Below, piece after piece: positions 7,918 through 15,643 of a stretch of DNA of 50,766 nucleotides; position 1 is the stretch's first letter, and each line of letters starts with the position of its first letter. The translations under genes and the position numbers were made by a program. This stretch comes from Muribaculaceae bacterium. GTDB taxonomy: Bacteria > Bacteroidota > Bacteroidia > Bacteroidales > Muribaculaceae. Below the pieces are notes generated by a model that was not told where the DNA came from, made no database searches, and saw only the letters and a program-made list of their open reading frames with translations. The stretch is from assembly GCA_017449785.1 (NCBI GenBank), contig JAFTFA010000020.1, positions 1 to 50,766 on the forward strand, written 5' to 3'.

Positions 7918-9417
7918 ATGACAATGAAAAGAATACTTTTATCTCTCATTTTACTGTTTGCCGCCACTGCGGCTATCCGTGCCCAAGACCAGCCTGTGCA
8001 GACCGAACCTCCTGTCATCGTTTGTGATGTAGATGCGTGGTTCGGTGTCGCTAACATTTCTGCCTATGGCGAGGGAGAAATTCACCTTTATGTTGACGGC
8101 AACGAAGTCGAGAATCCTCTCAGCATTGCTTCCCCCGATTGTTTTGGATGGACTATGGATGTGGTCGCTATGGCTCACGTTGATGGTCAAATCGATGGCT
8201 ATGCAACCGCTGTGTGTACAATTCCTGATGCCAGATTGCTGATGGGTGAGATTGTTATCGGCGATCCCAATGAAAATGGTGAAGTTTTTGTCGCCTACAT
8301 CGGTGGCAACGAGCCTGTATCCATCTATGTTACTGTTAACGGAGTGGAGGCGCAGGTCGTTAATAACTATGTCACAGTCGGCGAGGGCGAGAGTGTTATC
8401 GATGTTACAGTTTCTGGCGGACGGACGTGTCAAATGGAGGGCCAATCAAAGACTGTGACCTATACGCCTTTTCCCATTGAGCAGACTGCCGCTCCTGTGA
8501 TTACGGTTCAAGGTCCAAACATTGACCTGTATCCTGATGTTTTTGATGTCTTCACCACTGTCTTCATCGAGAATGCTGTTGAGGATTCCTATGCCGATAT
8601 CTACTATGCGATAACTAATCAATGGGATGATGAGTATGTGAATTGGATGATTTATGATGGACCTATAACGTTTTCTCCAGGCGAATATTTCATTAAGGCC
8701 TATGCTGTAGCCCCGGGGAAGGCACCAAGTGAAGTCGTGAACATAACATTTTCTGCAATGCCGGTTCCTGAATTAGTATATCTCTATGATTTCATCGTGG
8801 ATGGAATCTATTATAGGTATCGTGGCAGTGATGAGGTCTGGGTGACTACCGAAGGTTTGGAAAGCCATGACTATAACCCTTGGCCCCACCCTCATTCTCT
8901 TTGCTACTCAGGAGATGTGGTGATTCCTGAAAGTGTTGAATATGAAGGAAAGACTTATAGGGTGACAGGCATTTATCATGAGGCGTTCTGGGGGTGCAAA
9001 GTGACAAGTCTCGACTTGCCCTCTACAATGACTGAAATTGGAGAATGGAACTTTAATAACAGTCCTGACGATCCGAAATATTTTGTGTGTAGGGCGATAA
9101 CTCCTCCAAGGGTGGCAGAAAACTACTATGGCAATCATTTCGGAAACGGCCAGACGCTGTTTGTCCCTGCTGAATCACTACAGGCCTACCGTGTCCACAG
9201 CGTGTGGAAGAATTTTGGACGCATCGTGCCGTTCCTCGGGGCTGGGCCCGGCGACGTGAATGGGGACGGCCATGTGAACATCAGCGACGTGACAGGCTTG
9301 ATCAATGTGCTGCTCAAGGGTGGCGACCTGCCTGCCTACTGTGACGTGAACGGCGACGGCCAGGTGACCATATCTGACGTCACCGCCCTGATCAACATGC
9401 TGCTGAGACAGAATTGA
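7918..9417 (+). CDS. Secreted BspA/LRR-like protein with C-terminal dockerin-like repeats
   Basis: A 499-residue exported protein of unknown role. The signal peptide ends near IRAQ (residue 22); the start may instead be the ATG at 7924. Residues 30-200 look like beta-sandwich modules, and 200-280 like a chitobiase/FN3-type domain (YYAITNQW, EYFIKAYAV). Residues 305-430 hold a BspA-like leucine-rich segment (VVIPESVEYEGKTYRVTGI, then LFVPAESLQAY). The last 55 residues carry two dockerin type I-like repeats, GDVNGDGHVNISDV and CDVNGDGQVTISDV, each with a calcium-loop pattern. No catalytic motif was found; surface binding or adhesion is possible. It has its own promoter at 7853 and a terminator at 9443. 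A 25-nt motif flanks the gene on both sides (7785 and 9522). Confidence 0.8.
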   Translation: MTMKRILLSLILLFAATAAIRAQDQPVQTEPPVIVCDVDAWFGVANISAYGEGEIHLYVDGNEVENPLSIASPDCFGWTMDVVAMAHVDGQIDGYATAVCTIPDARLLMGEIVIGDPNENGEVFVAYIGGNEPVSIYVTVNGVEAQVVNNYVTVGEGESVIDVTVSGGRTCQMEGQSKTVTYTPFPIEQTAAPVITVQGPNIDLYPDVFDVFTTVFIENAVEDSYADIYYAITNQWDDEYVNWMIYDGPITFSPGEYFIKAYAVAPGKAPSEVVNITFSAMPVPELVYLYDFIVDGIYYRYRGSDEVWVTTEGLESHDYNPWPHPHSLCYSGDVVIPESVEYEGKTYRVTGIYHEAFWGCKVTSLDLPSTMTEIGEWNFNNSPDDPKYFVCRAITPPRVAENYYGNHFGNGQTLFVPAESLQAYRVHSVWKNFGRIVPFLGAGPGDVNGDGHVNISDVTGLINVLLKGGDLPAYCDVNGDGQVTISDVTALINMLLRQN

Positions 9418-9442
9418 TAAGGCATGACAGCATTGTGAAGAA

Positions 9443-9484
9443 CGAGGGCGCGGTGAAAAATGAAGCCGCGCTCTCGATTTTTTG
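9443..9484 (+). terminator. Terminator after the dockerin-tailed protein
   Basis: Arms 9443-9453 and 9466-9476 pair over 11 bp with one wobble, followed by a run of Ts at 9478-9483. Confidence 0.8.
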
Positions 9485-9799
9485 CCATCCGGGGGCTGCC
9501 CAATCACGTGCCAGGAAACGCGAAGTGTCAAAAAATTAGACAGTTTAGTGTATAAAATTTTGACACTTTGAGTTTTTCAAGGAAAAAAAGTTGCCCGACC
9601 GTTTGGCCGGGCATAATTTTGTGTCAGCAAGACGGGGACACCGTTGAGCGATCAATAAAGTGAAATTCAGTTAATGAATATGGTTATAAATAATAAAACG
9701 AAGTGCTAGAGGTTTTTTCTAAGCCATAATGATGATTACCCGCGCGAGCGGCGAGCATCAGACGAAGCTGTCTTGCTAGGAGTGAACACACTGGATTAA

Positions 9800-9834
9800 G
9801 CATTGCCCATCTGCCGTGGCAGTGCTTTTTTTTT
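9800..9834 (+). terminator. Orphan terminator, no upstream gene
   Basis: Arms 9800-9807 and 9818-9825 (8 bp, one G-T pair) are followed by nine Ts. No protein gene on the plus strand ends nearby, so it may end a small RNA. Confidence 0.6.
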
Positions 9835-10017
9835 GGTGTAGCAAGGCTATTACGGTTGGCTATCGGTATCATTAAACGCCCTGCGGGGAGAGGCAACCCT
9901 GTGAATCATAAAAATGGACCATTGTTTCCCCTAGGGGGCAGTAGCACGGTGAGTGGGGGGCGGATGCCTCCAGGCTGCTCGGATGATTCAGTTGTTGAGA
10001 TATTGGGGGGCGCGTTG

Positions 10018-11298
10018 TCAGGTGGCGCGGGCGTCGGTGGCGAGCAGGCGGTGGCCCAGGCGGCAGTAGATGCACTTGCGGGCCTCGCAGTAGTTGCGGC
10101 GCAGCTGTATCAGGGCCTGGCTCGTGAGGGCGTCGTCACACTTGATGCCGGCGGCCTGGAACATCGCCACGATGCTGTTTTTCTCGGGACGGATGTCCTC
10201 GAGCAGGGCGATGGCGCGGTCGGTCATCTGGTAGTCGTCGGTCATCTCGCCGCGGGCATAGTAGAGCGGGGCGACGGTGTTGATGAGCACGATGTCGATG
10301 CTGCTGCTGGACAGGGCGCGTCCTGCGCTGGGCGACGGCTTGCCGAAGGAGTAGTGGGTCGTCCAGTAGCCGCTCAACTCCAGGTCAAACAGCTCTCGCA
10401 GCTGCTTGGTGCCATCGGCATGGAGGATGTCGTCCATCAGGTTGAAGCCCCCGTGGACAAACTGGGCCAGCAGGGCGATGCGCCGATAGGGGAAATTCTG
10501 GGGACGGCTGCGGAACAGGCGCCAGGCCGTGCCCTCGATGGGACGCAGCGAGAACTTGTTGGCCAGGAAGGCATACTCGCGCATCAGCTGCCGGTAGTAG
10601 GGCTCCTCGCTGTGGGCACCGCCCAGCAGACCTGCCTGGCCGAAGAGCAGCGCCTCGACTTGCAGGATGGAGTCGCTGTGCTTGTGCAGCAGGCGCAGTG
10701 GCGTCACCCTGGCCAGCCGCTCGAAGGCATCATTGTTGATGCCGAAGCCCAGTGTCCTGGCCAGCATCACATAGCAGATGTCCTCCCAGCTGCCGTGGAA
10801 GCGGTCATAGAGGTCGCGCACGCGGTCCACCTTGCCGTGCAGCCGTTCAAAGGCCAGCGCCTCGATCCACTCGGTGACGGTCAACCGGGGCACCTCCTTG
10901 AGCCGGGCGGCGCAGGGCAGTTCTACCCGCGCGTTGACCAGCCGGTCATAGCACTCGTTGAAGCGCGGCGACACCTTGAGCTCCACCTGCGGGATGAGTT
11001 CGCCGTTGATGCGGTGGACGGGGGCGTCGTCCTTCTCGACGACGTGCAGGATGACGCTGTCATAGGCCGGATCCTCGTCGTGGTGATGCCGTTTCCAGTC
11101 GCTGGCGCGCACGTGGATCTCGACATTGCCCACCCAGGTGTGGCCGTCGATCTCGACCTTGGCGTTGAAGAAGTCGGGCCCGGCGTCGGTGTTGAGCAGT
11201 CCCGGGTCGATGACGCGCACGCGGCGGCCGTCGCCGGTCACCATGTCCTCGCTGAACCACAGCTTGTGTTGCCAGATGTATTGCAGCAGACCTTCCAT
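10018..11298 (-). CDS. DUF2851 family protein
   Basis: A 426-residue cytoplasmic protein of the DUF2851 family, widespread in Bacteroidetes and of unknown function. The opening MEGLLQYIWQHKLW is typical, as are GLLNTDAGPDFFNAKVEIDG, WVGNVEIHVRASDW and the HHHDEDPAYDSVILHVV region, a conserved His/Asp/Glu-rich patch that could be a metal or nuclease-type site. The C-terminus has four cysteines in CEARKCIYCRLG. It is the last gene of an operon, 9 nt after the HAD/GT-C fusion gene. A link to that pathway is possible but not shown by its sequence. Confidence 0.85.
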   Translation of the reverse strand: MEGLLQYIWQHKLWFSEDMVTGDGRRVRVIDPGLLNTDAGPDFFNAKVEIDGHTWVGNVEIHVRASDWKRHHHDEDPAYDSVILHVVEKDDAPVHRINGELIPQVELKVSPRFNECYDRLVNARVELPCAARLKEVPRLTVTEWIEALAFERLHGKVDRVRDLYDRFHGSWEDICYVMLARTLGFGINNDAFERLARVTPLRLLHKHSDSILQVEALLFGQAGLLGGAHSEEPYYRQLMREYAFLANKFSLRPIEGTAWRLFRSRPQNFPYRRIALLAQFVHGGFNLMDDILHADGTKQLRELFDLELSGYWTTHYSFGKPSPSAGRALSSSSIDIVLINTVAPLYYARGEMTDDYQMTDRAIALLEDIRPEKNSIVAMFQAAGIKCDDALTSQALIQLRRNYCEARKCIYCRLGHRLLATDARAT

Positions 11299-11307
11299 AG
11301 TGCCCTC

Positions 11308-13623
11308 CTAGATCAGATCGCCCCGGCCGGGCCGGTATAGAATGAAGTGGTCGTCCTCATAGATGACCTTGTAGTCGCCCTCCTCGAGGAACTGGTTGAG
11401 GACTTCCAGCTTGCGGTTATCGCGGTAGGTGTCCTGCTGGCCGTAGTCGGCCCTGAAGTCGTCCGTCGGCTCGCTCCAGTACATGCCCAGGGGGTTGAAC
11501 TTCTGCTGCAAGACGAGCGGGAAGCCCTTCTTGGGGGCCTGGGCCAGTTTCTTCTTGAGCATGGGGGCGCTCAGCTGCTCCACCCACGAGCAGCCGATGT
11601 AGGGGCGGGTGTGGGTGAGGTAATTGACGAGCGGTGCGCTGCCATAGGCCATGAGCGTCGTGCCCGGCTTGACGTGAGGCGCGATGCCGTGCAGCATGGT
11701 GTTGATGATGTCGGCGCGCTCGCGTGTGGTGTAGATGTGGGCGGCGCGGTCGTTGTCGATGGTGTATTGCTTGTGCCACAGGGCGCCGCCGTCAAAGTAG
11801 GCCCCGTCGGTGACCATGCGCAGGGCACACACGGCGATCAGCACCAACGGGAACGCCACGCGGCAGCGTCGCAGCCACCACAGGGCGGCCACTGGAGCGA
11901 TGGCCCAGGCCACGATAGAGCCGTTGTTGTAGGCCCCGTCACTGCCCAGGGGCATCACCAGCATCATGCCGATGCCCAGCAGCGCCATCCAGGTCAATCC
12001 CGTGCGGTCACGCCTGTGCTTGACCATGACCATGATGCCGCCAGCCATGCACATGACCCACAAGGGCTGCAGCGGGTGCATCCTCATCACCAGCCAGACA
12101 AAGACGGCCAGCGCGGCCGCCTTGGCACCCCAGATGACCCACGCGGGCAAGGCTCCGCGGCGGGTGTGCGCCCACCAGTAGAGCGCGACGGGAACGGCCA
12201 GCTTGACGGCTACCCATAGCTCGGTGGCATAGAATTGCAGCTGCACCATGATTATCTGGCCCGTGGTGTGTGATGCCGTGCCGCTGTCGTCGCCGGCGAT
12301 GTCGTGCAGGTCATGCAGCACGTTCAGCAGGCAGGTGTAGTGCCGCTCGGGCATGAGGGCGAGAACGATGCCGACTGCCGCGGCCGAGCCCAGCAGGAAC
12401 AGCAGGGACAGCATGGCGGGGCGTCGCCAGGTGGTGCCGAGGCGCCCACGGTCGGCCCAATAGCGGATGAGCGGCAGGCACGCCATCGACAGGCCCAGCA
12501 CATTGGGGATGCGCACCAGGATGTTTAATCCGGCAGCGGCTCCGGCCAGCACGACCAGCCAGGCCTTGTCGTGCTCCATGCCGCGCCACAGCAGGGCAAT
12601 GGCAAGGGTATAGAACACGATGGTGCACAGGTCGTAGCACAGGGTGTAGGGCGGGGCGATGAAGGTGGTGACCACCAGGGCGCAGCCCAGCGCCAATGCC
12701 CCCTCGTCAACGTGGCGGCGCAGCGCGAGATAGAGCACGATGCCGCACAGCGTGTTGAACGCCACGCCCAGCAGGCGCATGCCGCACATGCCCATCGACG
12801 GGAACAAGCCTTGCAGCGTGCCGCCAATGACACCGCTCAGGTAGTACATGAAATTATACTCGACGCTCTCGGGATGAGAGAAAATGTTGTCATAGAAGGT
12901 GAGGTAGAACCCCGCGTCGGCAATGTCCATGCCGTAGAACACGCCCAGCAGCTGGTAAAGGACAAGCAAGAGCAGTACCGGCCAAAAGAGTTTCCCGCCA
13001 TAGTGCTTGACGGCGGGCATCTTGTCCATCGTTGTGTCAAAGTCGCCCAGGTAGGCCTCGTCGGCATGGGAGAGCATGGCCAGGTCGCCACGGCTGTCGC
13101 CGTAGGCCACCAGCGGCCGCTGCTCGACGTCGGGCACGGCCTGGAGGATGCGGCGCCACTTCTCCTCCCCGTTGCAGTTGGGCATGGCAAAGCGGCCTGT
13201 CATCATGCCCTGGTCATCGACTTCCACCTCGGTGGCAAGGACGGTCACATCCCTGCCGCGGAACCACGGCTCCACCCACTCGCGCAGGCTGGCCGTCACC
13301 ACCAGCACCTGGTCGCCGCCGGCCAGGGCGTTGTCCATGATGTGGCGCGCCCGGGGACGTTCCAGGTCGGCTTGCCTTGACTGGAACTGTTCACACAGCG
13401 ACCGGAACCGGGAATAGGGCATCCCCTTGACAAAATGACCGATGAGGCGCTCCTTGGCCTGGCCGCCCTTGAGGATTCCCAGCTTGAACATCACGATCCA
13501 CGGCAGGCAGACGAGCAGCCCCCACCAGTAGGCCCATTTCCCGAAGGCGAACTTCAGGAAGCAGGGCAGCGTGTCACGCAGGGTGTAGGTGCCGTCAAAG
13601 TCAAATGCCACCGTTCGCTTCAT
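11308..13623 (-). CDS. HAD-family phosphatase fused to a polytopic GT-C-like membrane domain
   Basis: A 771-residue fusion. Residues 1-205 form a HAD-IB (SerB-like) phosphatase: D8-x-D10 in FDFDGT, VVTASLREW near 108 and GDSRGDLAML at 175-184. After residue 212 the protein is strongly hydrophobic with about ten membrane segments. Just after the first of these lies YGMDIADAGFYLTFYDN (Asp233, Asp236), which has the position and form of the acidic loop motif of GT-C glycosyltransferases using polyprenyl-phosphate sugars. The soluble C-terminus ends near residue 771. The ATG at 13621-13623 was chosen because it opens the HAD domain and lies 1 nt after the UbiA stop; a longer in-frame extension only overlaps the UbiA gene. 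With UbiA next door, the likely job is to dephosphorylate a lipid-linked phosphoribose and transfer the pentose. That role is inferred. Confidence 0.8.
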   Translation of the reverse strand: MKRTVAFDFDGTYTLRDTLPCFLKFAFGKWAYWWGLLVCLPWIVMFKLGILKGGQAKERLIGHFVKGMPYSRFRSLCEQFQSRQADLERPRARHIMDNALAGGDQVLVVTASLREWVEPWFRGRDVTVLATEVEVDDQGMMTGRFAMPNCNGEEKWRRILQAVPDVEQRPLVAYGDSRGDLAMLSHADEAYLGDFDTTMDKMPAVKHYGGKLFWPVLLLLVLYQLLGVFYGMDIADAGFYLTFYDNIFSHPESVEYNFMYYLSGVIGGTLQGLFPSMGMCGMRLLGVAFNTLCGIVLYLALRRHVDEGALALGCALVVTTFIAPPYTLCYDLCTIVFYTLAIALLWRGMEHDKAWLVVLAGAAAGLNILVRIPNVLGLSMACLPLIRYWADRGRLGTTWRRPAMLSLLFLLGSAAAVGIVLALMPERHYTCLLNVLHDLHDIAGDDSGTASHTTGQIIMVQLQFYATELWVAVKLAVPVALYWWAHTRRGALPAWVIWGAKAAALAVFVWLVMRMHPLQPLWVMCMAGGIMVMVKHRRDRTGLTWMALLGIGMMLVMPLGSDGAYNNGSIVAWAIAPVAALWWLRRCRVAFPLVLIAVCALRMVTDGAYFDGGALWHKQYTIDNDRAAHIYTTRERADIINTMLHGIAPHVKPGTTLMAYGSAPLVNYLTHTRPYIGCSWVEQLSAPMLKKKLAQAPKKGFPLVLQQKFNPLGMYWSEPTDDFRADYGQQDTYRDNRKLEVLNQFLEEGDYKVIYEDDHFILYRPGRGDLI

Positions 13624-13624
13624 C

Positions 13625-14494
13625 TCAACAATAGATAATAAGGATGAATGTGAGAATCCACCCCAGCACGCACAGCTGGATGAAGTGGTCGCGGAAGAGG
13701 ACCTTGGTGGGGCTGCCGGTGCGGTTGCCCACCACAGTGAGTTGCAGGTAGCGCAGGATGCCCGCCAGCACAAACACCGCTGTGCAATAGACATACCGGC
13801 TGTCGAACCTCACGGCGACCTCCTCGCTCATGGTATACATCATGTAGGCCACGATGGTGACCGTCGCCACCAGCGTGAGCGCCATGTTGACAAATTGCAG
13901 GTTATAGTTGGCCGCGCCGCGCCTGACGACGGTGCCTTTCTCGGTCTGGATCATCACGTCGTCGCGACGCTTGCCCAGCACCAGGAACAGAGCGAGCAGG
14001 AACGTCATGACCACGATCCACTGCGACGGCACGATGTCGCCCACGATGGCTCCCGCCAGCACGCGCATGACATAGAACGAAGCCACGATGAGCATGTCGA
14101 TCAAGTCCACATGCTTGAGCCACAGGCTGTAGGCCACATTCAGCACCATGTAGCTCAGCAGCAGCCAGATGAGGCCCGGGACAAAGGCCAGGGTGAGCCC
14201 GATGGCTCCCGCGGCACAGGCCACCATCGCCGCCCAGCCCGCAGCGACGCTCACAGCTCCCGACGCGATGGGACGCTGGCACTTAACAGGGTGCAGGGCA
14301 TCGGCCTTGCGGTCCAGGATGTCGTTGAGACAATACACGGCACTCGCCGCCAGCGAGAAGATGGCAAAGCACAGGCACGTGAGCGCCAGCAGGTGGGGAT
14401 CGCTGAATTTCTTGTCGAAAAACAGCGGCAGGAACACGAAGGCATTCTTGCTCCACTGTGCTGGCCGCAGCAGTTTTATGATGGGTGGCAACAT
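13625..14494 (-). CDS. UbiA-family decaprenyl-phosphate phosphoribosyltransferase-like membrane enzyme
   Basis: A 289-residue integral membrane prenyltransferase-fold protein. The first aspartate-rich motif is N57-D58-x-x-D61-x-x-x-D65 (NDILDRKAD). The second region, YSLWLKHVDLID at 122-133, and the loop GKRRDD at 174-179 are typical of DPPR synthases, which join PRPP to polyprenyl phosphate, rather than of quinone or haem prenyltransferases. The opening LLRPAQWSKNAFVFLPLFF is also characteristic. It is first in an operon with the HAD/GT-C fusion and DUF2851. A TACCTTTG box at 14525-14532 is about 30 nt upstream. The product would be a lipid-linked 5-phosphoribose. Confidence 0.85.
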   Translation of the reverse strand: MLPPIIKLLRPAQWSKNAFVFLPLFFDKKFSDPHLLALTCLCFAIFSLAASAVYCLNDILDRKADALHPVKCQRPIASGAVSVAAGWAAMVACAAGAIGLTLAFVPGLIWLLLSYMVLNVAYSLWLKHVDLIDMLIVASFYVMRVLAGAIVGDIVPSQWIVVMTFLLALFLVLGKRRDDVMIQTEKGTVVRRGAANYNLQFVNMALTLVATVTIVAYMMYTMSEEVAVRFDSRYVYCTAVFVLAGILRYLQLTVVGNRTGSPTKVLFRDHFIQLCVLGWILTFILIIYC

Positions 14495-14579
14495 AGGTTG
14501 GCGGGTTTATAAATAATGTATCCACAAAGGTAATGCTTTTAGCCGAAAAAAAGAAAAAATTAAAATTTTCCTTAAAAAA

Positions 14580-14611
14580 TTTGGTCAGGTCAGAAATTCG
14601 CCATATCTTTG
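14580..14611 (+). promoter_or_regulatory. Promoter for tRNA-Phe
   Basis: TTTG at 14580-14583, a 20-nt spacer and TATCTTTG at 14604-14611, 16 nt before the mature tRNA 5' end. Confidence 0.8.
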
Positions 14612-14627
14612 CACTCGCTTTTGAAAA

Positions 14628-14699
14628 GGTACCTTAGCTCAGTGGTAGAGCAGTGGACTGAAAATCCGCGTGTCCCTGGTTCGATCCCCGGAGGTACCA
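14628..14699 (+). tRNA. tRNA-Phe (anticodon GAA)
   Basis: A 72-nt cloverleaf: acceptor stem 14628-14634 with 14692-14698 (7 perfect pairs), D arm GCTC/GAGC, anticodon loop CTGAAAA giving GAA, and T loop TTCGATC. Discriminator A at 14699; CCA is not encoded. The T stem CCTGG/CCCGG has one U-C mismatch at the middle pair (51-63), which is unusual. Confidence 0.95.
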
Positions 14700-14775
14700 C
14701 ATCAAAAACACGAAGCGACCGACTGCCCGCGCAGCCGGCCGTTTTTCTTGTGTGGGGGGGATAGAAGAGTCAGTG

Positions 14776-15456
14776 TTATCTATAGATGAGTGACTTGATG
14801 GTCGTGGTGTGGGTCCCGTTGCGGGCCACGACGATGTTAAAGCCCTTGAAGGGCGTGGAGCTGCCATGTCCCAGTAAATCATAGTACATGATGACGGCAT
14901 CATCATCGGCCACGATCTGGTCGATGGACGTCAACACCGGTTCGTCGGGCAGCTTCAGCGGGTAGATGTCAAACCATGGTGTGAGTCCGCTCTCGAGATA
15001 GGGTTCAAAGGATTTTGCCGCCCTATTGGGGCCACCGTGCCTGTCGTCCATCGTCATCTCTTTTTTATACGGCGACACGGCATAGAACGGATAGTAGCCG
15101 TTCTCGACAAGCACCGGCGGTTCTTCATAGAGGTCTTCTTTTATCACCAAGCCACCCTTGATGGCATACCTGTTGATGCCCTGCTCATCGTCGGGTGCAG
15201 GCATGTAGAACTCGTTGTTGTCGTGGCCCTTCTTGTTGACGATGTGCTTGTCGAGCATGAGCGTGATGCTGGGCGCAGCGGCAACAAAGTGCACCGAGAA
15301 CGTCTGTGAGTCAAATACCGAATTATTCCTGCAATAATCGTGAAAAATTATTGCAAATCGCTCATTCTTACAACAAAAAAGTAAGAAAGTATTACTTTCG
15401 GTAGTTATCGGCAAGCTCGTTATGTTCTTGCAGATCACCCTAATGGCGGGAAGCAC
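14776..15456 (-). pseudogene. C-terminal remnant of a secreted protein with a T9SS-like sorting tail
   Basis: The open frame of 226 residues lacks a signal peptide. Residues from about 50 on (QTFSVHFVAAAPSITLML, then FYMPAPDDEQGINRY) look like the C-terminal part of a large exported protein. The end, MYYDLLGHGSSTPFKGFNIV followed by a Thr-rich strand and KSLIYR, fits the short type IX secretion C-terminal domain common in Prevotella and Muribaculaceae. The first 50 codons are AT-rich and low in recognisable content, so the start is doubtful. It is probably the 3' fragment of a truncated gene; an intact small protein using a later ATG is the alternative. Confidence 0.45.
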
Positions 15457-15643
15457 ATAGCCAACAGTGGGAAGCCGGCTGTAAGCCCTGGGGCATCGAT
15501 AAGGAACCTGATATTAGATGAAGGATGAGAATTTTTTGAATCTTAACCTCAGTAATAACATGATTACCGATTATTTTGTACCTTTGCGAGGTGGTATCAT
15601 AAGCACAACCTAAGAATAAAATGCACCTATAACTAATTAATCT

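Larger units (their letters stand above)
9418..10017. other. Structured intergenic region, 600 bp, possible small RNA
   Basis: No convincing gene. It contains the terminator at 9443, an 11-bp inverted repeat (9523-9533 with 9558-9568), a hairpin at 9593-9612 followed by TAATTTTG at 9614-9621, and a terminator-like hairpin with nine Ts at 9800-9834. A plus-strand transcript from about 9628 to 9834 would be a plausible small RNA, but no known family was recognised. The stretch 9840-10017 shows nothing definite. Confidence 0.4.

Noticed and set aside
5439..8057. 872-residue open frame on the minus strand opposite PBP1A
   Set aside because: It is an antisense shadow made possible by strong GC bias at third codon positions; the product is His/Val/Gly-rich with no domain, and PBP1A is certain.
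9684..9896. 70-residue minus-strand frame in the structured gap
   Set aside because: It is antisense to a terminator-like hairpin and has no supporting features.
13624..13794. N-terminal extension of the HAD/GT-C protein
   Set aside because: It overlaps the UbiA gene in another frame and is Ser/Ala/Cys-rich; the HAD motif begins at the ATG at 13621-13623.
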